A stretch of DNA of 64,000 bases from Pegea sp. RAD2-039 (lineage: Eukaryota; Chordata; Thaliacea; Salpida; Salpidae), in the NCBI GenBank assembly GCA_034620365.1, contig JAQGEQ010000305.1:620001-684000 (forward strand), written 5' to 3'. The notes beneath the pieces are model-generated. The model was not told where the DNA came from. It was given only the letters and a program-made list of their open reading frames with translations, and did not search any database. The first letter of the stretch is position 1; every line of letters begins with the position of its first letter. This document shows positions 51,828 through 64,000 of the stretch, one piece after another. The position numbers were made by a program, and so were the translations under genes.

Positions 51828-54800
51828 TTAATTAGGTAAGATCTTTGAAACGTTCTTTACTTTCAATAGATCATCGCTATTAATTTTAGATAAACACATA
51901 GGACATGATGAATCTCGTTCAAGAAAGGTTTGAAATTCACTGTAGATGGCTGGGAAGTTACATGATGGACATATGGTCACGTCTGTCTTCGATATATGTC
52001 GACCCTGAGAACAACAAGTTGTTATTTGATGTCAAAGGTCAATGAAGATCTTACAGTTGCGATACAATAAGGAATATTATTGCGACAACTTGGACATACA
52101 AGTTCAAAGTTCAACAGATCAAAATCACAATAAGGACATGGTGAAGATTCTTCATCTTCATCTTCTACTTGAGAACCAGTTTTACTGAAATCAATTTCGA
52201 ATGAAGTCTGAAAAGATGAAAATCTTGAAGTATCTCACCGAACAATTTGTTCAATTTTCTTTCGATATTTAACATCAACTTGACTTCGATATTCAGGTCT
52301 CATCAACATAGCTGCGTAGCTGAAACTGGATTGCTTCATTCTTGACTTGTGACATTCTATCACAGTTGTTGTTAAAAGTTGTACAATATCTGAAACAAGA
52401 TGAAGATGTAGAGATTAAACAAAGATTGGATTGGAGCTCACGAGAAGGGAACTTGGAAATATTTTCTGCAACTCTGACTAGTAGGCGAGCAGCGATGTTA
52501 TGATTTTCTTTTTTAATATGCCACTTCACTAGAATATAAGTATGAAGAATTAACAAATTATTTTCCATTTCCGAAGGAATCTTTATCTGACGCAATTTCA
52601 ACTCTTTCAACATACTGAAGAAGAAAGAAGAAGATGAATAATTTTGTGAGAATTTAGATGAAAATGAAACCTGAAAAGCAACTTATGGGCAACTCGGTAT
52701 TGTCCATTAAGTTGTTCTTCTTTTGAGATGATGATAGCAGTCTGTGCTGCTTCTGCATATTGACCCAATGCCATATACATTCGAAATAAATAATTTGGAT
52801 CCTCAATAAAAAACATCAAAATATTAAATACATCAACTTGAAAATACCAAATCATTTTACTTCAATTTACTTCTAAACAAACATCAGGAACTGATAAATA
52901 TTTAGATAAATACTTTCTACAACTTTTCTCTTTTAATCTCTCAACACTTTATTTATTTAGGACACAACAAACCTTTGGGACACCATCATGTTCTCCTAAC
53001 AAATAATCTGAAAGCATTCTAGTTAGTTGAACATCTTGAGCAGCTGCAACAGCTTCGACAGCTAGTTGAAGTACTTCATCTCCATCTTCACCTAATGAGC
53101 ATCTCATGTAATGATTGAGAGCCTACAAGGAGGTCAATAAGATCAAGGTTTGAGAGATTAGTTCCTCACTTTTGCATATTTTGAGCAACGAGCAAAAAAC
53201 TTGCCAGCCATCAAATGATCTTTTTCATTTTCGAAATGTAACGCAATACTCATCAAATCATCTGATGAAGCATCATCACCAATAATCTCAGCATATATCT
53301 GCAGAAGATCGTATTTAGAAGATGAATATTTGATGTTTTTGTCACCTCCATTTGACCATGTTTTTTAGCCATGTAAAAAGCTTCATCATTACAATTAGAA
53401 AGAACAAGGAACTGGATTGCTGATCCATAATCTCCAAGTTTGATGAAGAAGCTGAAGATGGTTGAAAATTGAAGTTACAAACAGATTGGTTTTGTGACAG
53501 AGTTCAGGTCAACACGTGACCAAATTGGTGGTTACAAGTTTGTGAAATGTTTCAACACCAACTTACTTTGCGACCATTTTAGCTCCTTCAGTAGATGCAG
53601 TAGATTTGACGATGTTGACAGCTCTTTCAGGGTCTCGAAGATGATCAAGACACATTCGAATCTCATTTTCGTAATCTTTCGCGTTATGATAAGCATCTGC
53701 AGCTTCGGCATATTTGTTGTCAGCTTCTTTCGCTTTTGCATATTGTAAATGAATTCGAATTGAAGTGACCTGAAGTAGATATCGATGAAATCAGTAAAGT
53801 GTGACGACATCGTTTACTTTCGGTAGCAACTCTCCAACTTTATTCCAATTTTTAGCGCGGATGTAAACAACAGCAGCTTTATCAAAGTATTCGCTGACTT
53901 CATACAGATTAGCTGACTCAGCAAATTGTCTCATATTTTCAAGAATCGCAGCACAATCCTAACAAATAGAATCTTGATAAAGACCTCATCAAGTATCATC
54001 TCATCTAACCTTCTTCAATTGACGACTAGGATGTTTTAAAGCCATCTCAACTCCTCTTCGGATGTTTCCGAGTCTCAAAGAGGTACGAGCTAATCCAGCA
54101 ACACATGCTTCATCATGTGAGACCCACTCATCACTTCGGATCAATCCTTTTTCGTAATGTTCGTATGCAGCAGAGTAGTTGCCTCTGAAGATCAAGATTA
54201 GTTGATCGAAGATGCAGAGGATCAATAAGACTCACGTGAACTCTAACTGTTGTCCGTACTCTTTAGCAATAAAAGGGATTTGATCAGGATCAAGTCTAGA
54301 TGCAAGCTGAAGAGCTGTGTCCCATTGCATAAGATCTCTACGAAGATGAAGAGCAGAGATCGGATCAGCAGAGGAGAGTAGAAGATCTTGAGCGCGATCA
54401 AACTGTCCCATATATGACGCAATAGTTCCGGCGAGCTTATTTCGATCCTCACTATCTCTACATCATTTGATGACGTCACGAGATCACGTGACGAGATGAA
54501 GATTACCTGAGTTTTTCAAGTGATAAAACCATCCCTGCATCCTTCAACTGACGATAAACACGAATTGCAAGCTCTACATCTAAAGACATCATCGCTGCTT
54601 GTCCTAAGCGATCCCACAGATGTTCGGATTCCATCTCGACACAAACTGACCATGCCTCTTTCCACCTCTTCAACTTCACCGCGGATTCGAACGCTTGCTC
54701 ATTCAGCTGTGACGTCATCATTAGTGACGTCATCAGCCGAAAGAGTGACTCACTGAAGAGATGTCGGGTGAAAGAAAGTTGTGAGTATCGAGAAGAAGAT

Positions 54801-57800
54801 AGTTGATCTTTCCACTACTTGATTGAAGCGTCACAGTTCCATTGTTGACCACTAGAGGGCGCTGTGAGAAAGGTAATCGCGTTTGACCGACAAGAGACAC
54901 AAAAGATCCTGGAAGTTAGAGGAGTTTGAGAGGAGAAGATGAGATGTGAAGAGGACCTTCAATAGATTCACGATGAAATACATAAGTGAAGATTTCTTTT
55001 TTGTTGAAGATGATAAAAATATCTTTGTCAAATGGATGAGTCTCCCATAAGACCCCTTTAACGGATGCTGTAAGATCTGGGATCTTATGTATGGAGTCAG
55101 CAACTGGATTGTAAAGGATTCTGAAGATGTAGAAGATTTGAAATGAGTTGAAGTAAATGATAACTTCCCTACCCGTCACCCTTATCATCAATTACAGCAA
55201 TATGTGTCCCACATTGATTCGGATAAATACTTCTGATTGGGATCCCATGTTTATAGACGTTTACTTCACTCCAAGCAGATAAGTAGAAATGATACAAGTT
55301 TCCACTCTGTAATCAACATCTTATCCACTACGCCATCAAGTGTTTAAAGTACTTGTGTTCCATAAACAAGAAAGTCTTCAGTGAGATCACAACATGTGAT
55401 GTTACCATCTTCATCACGTGACGGAAATAATTTTGCTTCCTTTCCTTCGACTAAAGCTTCGTGAACAGATTCATCAATCTATGACGTAAATGATGACGTC
55501 ACTTTTGAACATGTAGCGAACTACATCTCACCATATGCAGCTGAACTTTACCATCAAACATAACAGCGGCATAATTGGAATTTAAACTCATATGTTCGAT
55601 TGTACCCAGGTATTCGCGGTCGCGAGTTTTACCAGCTTCTGATTGGATAATCATCAGTTACTAGGATGCATGATCAATTATTGTCACTAACTTTTCACTT
55701 CATCAGATAAAAAGTAGAACCAGGCCCGATTATTCATACCAGTGGCCAAGTGGTGCGGCCCACAAGCCACAAACGAGGGCTCGATGTCAATTTTTTTGAT
55801 AATAGCTTCTTCTCCTTCGATGGAATTGAAAACAGTCACTTCGAGTAATGAGGTCAAGTAAGCGATCCTGAATTCAAGATGAGTTTAGTCTGATGATGAA
55901 GAGATTTCAATCAAGAAAAAGAAATTTGTTTGTAGGAGAAGTACAGATGATAAGATGTTGTGATTCAAAGACTTTTTGTGGGATGTTAGATAACAGAATA
56001 TCATAAAAATTAAAATTTAAAACTTCAGATTCAGTTCTTCAAACCATCAGTCACAAACTGGACGCAGTAACTAGCTAAGTTGACGGTCAGTGGTTACCTA
56101 GTCCCGTATACGTCACCCAGCATAGGTAACTTGGTCAAATAGCAGTGTAAGTGTCCTTTTGTGGTGGTAACAGCAAGTAACTGACCGTCACTGGTCCATG
56201 ACAGTTCACGTAAACCTTCAAAGATTTTAAGTTTCGATAAAGATGGATTTTTGGAGAAGATAAGAAGACCTTTGCAATCTTCTATTGTGATGATAGCAGT
56301 AACTTCTTCTAACTTCTGAAGATCATGAATATGAATATTATTATCACCACATGACGCAGCAAAATTTAATGATGAAGACACAGCAATTGAAGAAAGATAA
56401 TTGTGATGGTTTCTCACGTGGAAGATCTCCTAATAAATCATTTTATGTGAAAGCTAACAATGGGAGCTTCCAACTTACTTTTCCGATTTCATTTGGATGA
56501 GTTGATATCGCCACTAGATGGCCATGTGAGAAGCCTAGCATGATGTAATTATCTCCATACCAACAGTAAGATTCAATCTTACCATATCTACAATTGTTCA
56601 GTCATTAAACTGCTGGTCAGTGTTGATTAAGTTACTTGGGTTGGAATGCAAGCTGAGATGGACCATCAGGATTGTTAAGTTTGTACAAAAACAAGGTCTT
56701 CCTCCCCAACACCATACTTATCTACAAAATAACAAATAGTTGATTGAAATGAGAAAAAGAAGTTGAATCTAACCGTGATATCAGATAGTTGAGATTTACT
56801 AGTTCCTTTTAGTTCAGAAAAACTTATCATACTTGGTTGGTCGGTGACAGAAAACTGCTGTAAAGTTTGACCTGATGTATCACTAATCTGTTGATAGAAA
56901 TTGATGAAGATTTTGTCGAAATAGTTCAAGGAAGTTACTGTAATGATTTTATCTTCAGCACCAAGAGCTAAACAATTGATGTTTGTGTTCCATTCACCAC
57001 AAACAATCTTCTTGCTATGTTTTCCAAGAACTGGGATTTTTCTTCCCAGCTTGTGGTTGTAAAGAATTAGATTTCCTTTTGCAGTACCTTAAAAGTGAAA
57101 TTGAAAAGCTTGGATCTTACGTCAGTCACATTTGTCAACTTTTTTTTTTCATTTTGTATGAGAATTGAACTTATTTTTTTTAATGTAGTATTAAAGATTA
57201 AATGATCATAAAACTATTATTCATTCCTTGTTAGAAGATTCAAAGATTAAATTAGTTTGTTACGTTTAAACCAAAACACAACACAACAAGATGAGTCAAT
57301 AATCCTAATACATCATTGTTGAGAAATGATCTTAACAGATAAGTTACTTTTTATCAGTTTATGGTGTAGTTAGTTTAAAGAAATAAGTATGGAATTTTTA
57401 TAGAAAAGCAAATATATCTTTATCAAATTAGATATATTGCCATTATGAAATAGAATAAATCTTAGTACCCCCAACAACTTAGCAAAAGACTTGTTGGTAC
57501 TTGATTAATAAGATTTTAGATTTGAAGATGCTAAATCAACTAATCAAAGCAAAATGATGCCAACATAACTTATTTTGAAAGTTACTTAGGTTCTAACTAA
57601 CCTAGTAAACATTAGTAACTGTCTATTTACAATTTCATACTAACCAATTGCCAAATGAAAGTCTTTTTTTGACCATGCCAAAAATGAATGACTATCTTTT
57701 GCACCACTATCTACCTTAAAAGTTTTTTTTTGTGTAGAATTCCACATAAATAGGTGACTACTACGATCACTTATAGCACATAAAATATCACCATCTACAT

Positions 57801-58528
57801 CCCATTGTAAGCCAGTACATAATCTAATTAACAAAATAAAAAACATAAATTAAGTTTATGTACTAAAAAAGTAAAAAATAATTTACAAATCTAGCTGGTA
57901 AGTGGTACTCTTTACAGATAGAGTCATGATCAGTGTATTAGGCATACTCCTTAAATTGAATACTTTTGAAGAAATTTTAGTCATATTCAATCTTGTAAAG
58001 TTCATAGCAATTATAACAAATCACAACAGAAGAAAATGTATGTTTAAATAGAATACAATTAAAGTTAAATAGTTATAAACTAACTTACAATACATACAAG
58101 TTTATAAACAAAAAGCTAGATGGTTTTGAAATTCTTTGTAAACTGTATCACAGTGTAAAATGAAATATAATATTCTAAAAAAGTTATAAAATAATTCAAG
58201 TTTATCTAAACAAAACATATAAACTAAATAAATGAGAGAATTATTCCTATGTGATCAAAAATAAAACCAAGTAAATCTTAAATAGAATTATATCTAAGTT
58301 TACCCTGGAAGCTGAATTTCTTCAATCAAGTGACCATGTCTATCCCATATTCTAACTACATTATCTTGTCCAGTTGTTGCCAAGTAATTTCCTGAAACAG
58401 TCTGCCAACAAAATTTTAAAGGAGCATCTCCACCATGAACTTGATCTTTTAAGCTAAATACCAACTACAAAAAGAAAATAAAGTTAAAAAAGTAATATTC
58501 ATCAGTAACATAAAAACATTACCTTCAT
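51828..58528 (-). CDS. WDR19: WDR19 / IFT144, intraflagellar transport complex A subunit, 27 exons
   Basis: Predicted 1361 residues (human 1342). Exons: 58528-58523, 58464-58304, 57823-57645, 57087-56939, 56887-56774, 56721-56636, 56587-56479, 56429-56098, 55867-55692, 55638-55532, 55478-55353, 55306-55173, 55120-54957, 54908-54754, 54706-54507, 54457-54236, 54184-54010, 53958-53818, 53769-53567, 53451-53346, 53298-53170, 53122-52973, 52801-52671, 52614-52442, 52389-52239, 52184-52055, 52004-51828; phases agree throughout. Residues 1 to about 640 are two WD40 propellers ([30 protein letters not shown]-like VKGVLWE). About 640-1230 is a TPR-type solenoid ([27 protein letters not shown]). The C-terminus has paired Cys motifs (PCPYC, VCPSC, ICPSC, SCPMC) and PYCIATGRH. 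IFT-A drives retrograde ciliary transport. Exon 1 codes only Met-Lys. Exon 8 may hide a 54-base intron (56216-56269). Confidence 0.95.
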
Positions 58529-60996
58529 TGTTGCTTAATTCTTAAACAAACTTCAAAATTATTAAATCTAGTGATCATTAAAGAAAATTCTTCTGAAATG
58601 TAAAATCTACTAAAAAAATATTGTTAAAAACATGTGTTATTGCTTAGCTCATAAATTTATTTCCAAATAAAGTTTAAATAAAAATATAATTATAAAAAGT
58701 ATTTATACTATTAATTTGCAGCATCTTTTAGACGGTGGTTATAGAACAAAATATTTTATTAACAAATGTCGGAGCTTATTTAAAAATGTACTTTAAATTT
58801 ATACTGATTAACACAACAAACAATTTTTTATTTAGTCATTTTATTTAAAAATACTATAAAAATTTAAAAAATAATTGTAATTTTTGCAAAATTAAAACTC
58901 AGATTTTGAATATTTATAAGGATTGCAATTTCTTTTAAAAACTTTTGGTTAAAATCGTTTACATTAAGCTGATAAACAAACAAACTTAACTCAAACCGCT
59001 TTCTAAGCAACCAATTTTGTAGTTAGCATTTTTCAAAACATAGAAAATTATAAACTAATAAAAAGTTTTAAATTTAAATTGTATAAGTAAATAATTATTG
59101 AAAGGCATAATAAAAAAGGAAATAATTTTATAGTAAAGATCACAATTATTCATTAAATGATATGAACAATACAAGAGATTTGCTTTAGTTTAGGTTTTTG
59201 ATATCCTTCGTTAAATTTAAAAGTCGTAAAATAGTTACATTATTATAGAAAAACTTTATGCAAAATTATATTTATGTTAATAGGTATATAAGCTTAGGAA
59301 TGTTTGTTTGATCCATATTTGCTACGTGTTTTTAACGCGCTACTACTAATTTCAATAAAAAAGAATAAGGAAAATTGTAAGCAATGAAAAAGATTATAAA
59401 ATTAGTATTAGAACAGCAAAAGCGTAATGTAAATAAATAATTACAATATAAATAATAAAAAATACTTGCCAAGTTACCATTTTATTTATTTATTCTTCTA
59501 CTTGGAACTTGTGTATGCATATTACATAGTATTTGAATACAGGCTACCAAAAGTAAGAATTTGGTTGTCTAAATTGTAGTCGTTGGCATCTTCTTTTAAT
59601 TTGTAAAATTGTAGGAAGTACTAAGTTCAATTTACTCGAAAATATAAATCTAACTGTATCATTAAAATTCAAGCTGCAAACAAAACTTTTATTTTCTCAA
59701 TCTTTTATTATCTAACAAGATGCAAAAGATACAAATTCTGTTACAGTTGCAAAAACATCTAAAAAAGTCTGCATTCAAAAATAAAACAGAAAGCAAAGTA
59801 TTTTAAAGGCTATTTATGTCAAAAAACCCCTTAGTCAACAGTAGTAATTTTTTGATATAGATATTAACTTTAGAAATATATAGTATTATGTGATACTAAA
59901 AAATAATCTATTTCTATTGTTTTGTTTCCAAAGTAATTGTAGAAAACTATCAAGCTTTCTGCAAAAAAGTTATAAAGAACTGTTAAAGTAGAAGCTTTGT
60001 ATACTTACTTAGAAGAAAAAGAAATGATATGATTCGGTGGAAAAAGTCAGAGAAAGCCTCAGTAAGTCAGAGAAGAAATTATGAAAAATCAGCTAAAAGA
60101 TTTCATTCTCAACATCCACAAGTTATACAGCGGAAAAGAAGGACTTACAAATACACCCAATTGACGTCACAAGAGCTGGCAGAACGACACTGAGCACAGT
60201 GATAATTTGTGGACAAAGTTTCAACCCCGACTTTTGTTGCGTCCACTTGGAAAATTGTCATGAACCTGACTAGCATGGCCTTCAATCCAACTTTTTATGA
60301 ACTTTTTCTTATCGCAAATCTGTTTCCATCTGAGCTTGAACGCGAAACCCGTCACGTGTTAAGCAGACGTGATAACTGCTAAACTGAAGAGAAGAACTAA
60401 TTCTTTATCTGAATGAACAACAATTTTATTGTAACGTAATTCACCAACCAACAAATTTAATATTATATTGGTTAAGTATTACTAGAAGGTCTTTTATTTA
60501 GTAAGAAAAATTACTTAGCCAGGGTAGTATGAACAGCAGTTTAATGACAAACTAGCACTGAATCTCAAAATAGATTCGTTTTATAAACCAAAGGAAATAT
60601 GATAAGACTGTCAGTGTCTGTGAAATTTCTATTATGCTACATAACACTGACAAGGAAACTGTATACATGAGACTAACTGCATTCTTACTAGCATCCAGAA
60701 ACCACAGTAAGAGTTGAATTAAGTACAAAGATACGTAACTGCTATTGACTCATAAATCAAAAGTGTAAGATCCACAAGAGAGAAGTTTATTTGAAAATAT
60801 TTTTTTGATAACTTTATAACATCACAAAACAAAAACTGCTTTCTATTAATTTTATTTTCAACATAATGATTGAATACTTTCTCAAATGAAAGCTTCTCAT
60901 AAAGTTTCAGTTTTAATTATTTCGATGATACAGTTTTCCAAATATAAGTCTGAGTAAAGAGGTTATAACTTGACAACTTTTTAATCAATTTGTAAT
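58529..60996. other. WDR19 upstream region and gap to the astacin gene
   Basis: Most is AT-rich. About 60040-60370 is less AT-rich and contains TGACGTCA (60164) and GTCACGTGTTAAG (near 60353). It could be a promoter or a remnant of a gene, but no frame is convincing. Confidence 0.45.
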
Positions 60997-61080
60997 TTAA
61001 TGTTTTGTTGGAAGACATCTGAATCGATCAACTGTCTATTTTCCATTAACACATTTGGCAACACTTGGACCAGACATTGT

Positions 61081-63106
61081 TTACCCAGTGCCACAAAAGG
61101 CTTGCACAGTTTCATTTTCAACGAAGATTGGCTTATTGTATTTACTAAGCCATCCTTTACCTTCAACTACCAAAGTTGCATAGCACTTTGAATCTAAGAA
61201 AGTTCAGTTAAAATTTGAGTATTAAATGTTATCTTCAAATGATTTTTAAACACTTACTACAAAAGCCACATGTAACAGGACATCGTCTTCTCATGTGTTG
61301 TTTGAAGGAATTATTACAGTAGTTATGCGTGTTTTTCCACCAAGAACAATAACCATCAATATCAATACACTCTTCTGAAGCAACAAAAATGTTTGTTATA
61401 AAAGTTATGGGTTGACTTTTCTAATTAATTCTAAAATTTATGTTCAAATAATTTAAAATTGATTAAGTAGCCAGGTAGTGCTAATATTTTTCAGGAATTA
61501 GAATGAAATCAGTTTTTATTTACTTTTGACACAGTTCAAATAATTCTTTTTTTCAAACTTTCCATCTATACATTTAGTGTAGTAATCTCTAGTGGGTCTA
61601 TCCATTCTATAACCTTCATCACAACTTAAACGTGCAGCCTCCAATTTATCATATACTTTTTTTACAAGAAAAAATTTGCCATTTGTAGGTTTATGTAGCT
61701 GACTAGCATCACATCTTCCACCTGCAAGTTAGTCACAATCTTTGTAAGTATAAATCTACAGAAGCTTTTAAGAAGAAGTTAATCTTAAAATAGAATTGTT
61801 TTAAAACTTTACTTGATTTAAAATCTAAATGTTTATACACAATGAACTTTACTTGTATATTCAGGGCAACCATACGCGCGATTCAATTGTTTAATGTCTT
61901 CAGAAGACAATCCTCCTGGCTAAAAACATTATTAAAACATTTTTGAATTATGAGTAGATTTAGATTTACCGTAACCAGAGGTTCTCCAGTCAGTTTGTCA
62001 ATTATTATAGGATTTCCATTCTTAGAAAAGTAATATCCAGTATATTGCAAAAGTGAGTTGCGATCGTAAGATGAGTTGTACGAATCTGTACTTTCTGCCT
62101 TTGTAAAATTTGGTGCCCTGCCTGAAAATACATTTTTACATTTTAAGTACACAAGTACAAATGCTTAGCCACTAAATACGTTTCAGTTTGTTGATTTATT
62201 AAGATAAGTAAAGAGTAAACTGAAAATGTTCCTGAAAATCTCACCATCCTGAATGTTCTCAAATAAAATGGTCACATGTTCATCTCTGTCACCTCTTTTT
62301 TGCTCGTGACTGAAACCAAGTGAATGTAGGGTTTCGTGAGCTGCTGTCTCGACTTGTTCACAACCTTTTCCAAACATAACCTGTAGATGAAAGAAGTTTC
62401 TTTTGAAGCATCTATCTACTTTACTTCATTAACAACAAGGAAAGTTTTTGATGGAGGATAAGTTTTTATTTATTTGAACTTATTTGTTGAGATTGCATCT
62501 AACTAAAATAGAAAAGTAATAAAAAGACTAAAATTTATGACATTTACATAATCAAATATTATATACTACTAAGTTTTTAGATCTTCTTAATATTCTTACA
62601 TCCTTTTTATTTTAAGATAAAACTTACAAGTCGTTTTTCCGATCCATCTTCCAACAGGAGACCCACACCCCAATCCATTCTTGTATTCCAAGTAATCTCT
62701 CTCACTAACTCTTTTTTGGAACCTTAAACAACTGTATTTTTCAAGCACACTAAAACCTTTCTGGAGTATATCTGCACGTCTTTTTTCTATAAATAAAATT
62801 AAATATCAAAACAATTGAAGAGAAGATGAAAGAAACCGTATTTGATCTCTCCGAAAATAAACATTGAAAATAATGTTAATGAAAAATAACTTTGTGTTGT
62901 GAAGATTGTAGAATGTTGACAAAATTTACCAACATTTGAATGAAAGGTGTAAGGTATTATAACATTGTTTCCTTTTCGGTGGAGAATATACAATTTTGTA
63001 CATACTAAACCTGGTACAACAAGAAAAATATTTTAGATATTAACAAGTAATTAAGATCAGTACAACAGATGTCACCTGATAATAGTAATATCTTTACGCC
63101 CAACAT
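61081..63106 (-). CDS. Astacin zinc metalloprotease with Sushi and ShK domains, apparently damaged
   Basis: Nine exons: 63106-63076, 63010-62930, 62786-62628, 62380-62245, 62121-61970, 61919-61853, 61721-61524, 61374-61258, 61193-61081. Order: signal peptide (MLGVKILLLSG); short pro-region (NVIIPYTF is the mature astacin start region); catalytic domain with CLRFQKRVSERDY and zinc motif HETLHSLGFSHE followed by DRDEHV; Sushi/CCP (exon 7); ShK six-Cys module (exon 8, ending CPVTCGFC); and a second Sushi. Astacins process extracellular matrix, growth factors or digest. Three oddities: the exon 3/4 junction is out of phase by one base although the protein alignment is seamless; the Met-turn reads SLLQY instead of SxMHY; and the last Sushi meets TAA at 61081, with homologous sequence continuing to about 60997 through a TAG at the expected Trp. 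It may be a pseudogene, a young decaying gene, or contain a sequence error or missed micro-exon. Confidence 0.75.
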
Positions 63107-64000
63107 CTTTCTACTTCTAGTAAACTTGTACAAGTTTCTTAAAGATTATAAGTGGTTATTAGGTGAAGATTTTCAAACTTATATACTTTTGGCGGTGATT
63201 TTGTACAAGTTATGATTCATGTTTTGTTTATTGGCACAAAGTGAAAACCACTAGACAAGTAAAGCTGCAAATCGCTAAATTCCATCGGAAATAAATCATT
63301 GAATCATCAAAGTGAAAAGAGTAATTATTTGAACAAAGTTTGACTAATTATGTGTTTGCAGCAAGTTTTAATTTCTTTGCAAAAGTACAGTGATTGCAAT
63401 TTCTTTTGCAAGAATTTTTGTTTCCAAAAAATTCTTTATAGTACTGCTGTTCTTTTCAAATACATATTTACTTATGATAATTGAAAGTCATTTCAATGAT
63501 AGCACTAAAAAAATTACTGAATAATTGGATACCTTTTTATTTTTTTTAGATGTGCAGTTTCTAGGAAGTATAGTTTATATATTTTTATATATTTCTATTT
63601 GATTGCAATGTGACATTCAATGTCTTAGCTGGAAATGGTGTTATCTACTCTGCAAGCAACTGCAGAATAAAGAAGAAAAATCAGCTTTGAAGAAAAGAAA
63701 GAAACCCTAAAAACTTCTTAGTTTATTTTTATTTCGCTATGTTTTTAATAACACCTTTTGAGCACATCCAACATGGCTGCGTTCGATCAAATTAGGCATT
63801 ATTATCATATTCGTTTACTTGATTATTGACAACGCTTCAAGATATAACTAACTTAAAATATATCTTTAATTGAAAATAACTTTATTGATTTTTAAAGAGT
63901 TTTTATATTGTAAAATTATTGCTCCGTTTAAGACCGGCAATTCGAGTTGTTGTCTACTGTCGAATTTCTAATATATTTGTTTTTCCCTTTTATCTGATTA
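63107..64000. other. Upstream of the astacin gene
   Basis: AT-rich, no gene recognised. A short frame starting ATGGCTGCGTTCGATC at about 63773 (plus strand) stops after 18 codons and has no donor that would extend it. Confidence 0.5.

Noticed and set aside
63773-63829. Short ATG frame (MAAFDQIRHYY...) at the window end
   Set aside because: Stops after 18 codons with no usable donor; the context is too thin to call a first exon.

Overview
This window is animal nuclear DNA, AT-rich (roughly 30% GC by eye). Its genes are split into many short exons separated by GT...AG introns, often only 42-60 bases long. The content is clearly metazoan: a ParaHox caudal/Cdx homeobox gene, a MAM/LDL-receptor-A surface protein, an astacin protease with Sushi and ShK modules, the ciliary IFT-A subunit WDR19/IFT144, and WDR17, DENND5, CNOT3, DHDH, ChaC and an R-SNARE. 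I assign it to an invertebrate with a small-intron genome, probably bilaterian-grade because of Cdx, but I cannot name the lineage. Nothing prokaryotic, viral or plasmid-like was seen.

Layout. 0.3-1.9 kb: an intronless CNOT3 (NOT3/NOT5) gene (+). 5.8-10.2 kb: a two-exon Cdx gene (+) with a 3.3-kb intron. 11.4-25.2 kb: a 26-exon WDR17 gene (-). Its 5.75-kb tenth intron contains a complete gene on the opposite strand (16.1-18.2 kb, MAM + three LDLa + Thr/Pro-rich stalk + probable GPI signal). 28.3-36.5 kb: a 26-exon DENND5 Rab-GEF gene (-), three of whose introns consist almost entirely of three different tandem repeats. 38.4-38.8 kb: a short VAMP-type R-SNARE (-). 40.3-41.0 kb: decayed non-LTR retrotransposon (-), with a second 3'-end fragment in WDR17 intron 2. 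42.6-45.7 kb: 8-exon dihydrodiol dehydrogenase (+). 47.5-48.4 kb: two-exon ChaC gamma-glutamylcyclotransferase (-). 51.8-58.5 kb: 27-exon WDR19/IFT144 (-). 61.0-63.1 kb: 9-exon astacin (-) that shows signs of decay.

I derived the exon models by hand. GT/AG signals and reading phase were checked at every junction and each product was compared with the remembered human family member. WDR17 (1222 aa), DENND5 (1332 aa), WDR19 (1361 aa, or 1343 if a 54-base in-frame segment is an intron) and DHDH (348 aa) are all continuous in phase from start to stop. The genes do not form one pathway. WDR19 implies motile or sensory cilia, Cdx implies posterior/gut patterning, and DENND5 plus the R-SNARE belong to membrane traffic.

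The most unusual observations are the DENND5 introns made of satellite DNA, an excess of the palindromes TCACGTGA and TGACGTCA in non-coding DNA, the nested gene inside WDR17, a probable 54-base in-frame intron in WDR19, the damaged astacin gene, and a dispersed stem-loop repeat with one covarying base pair.
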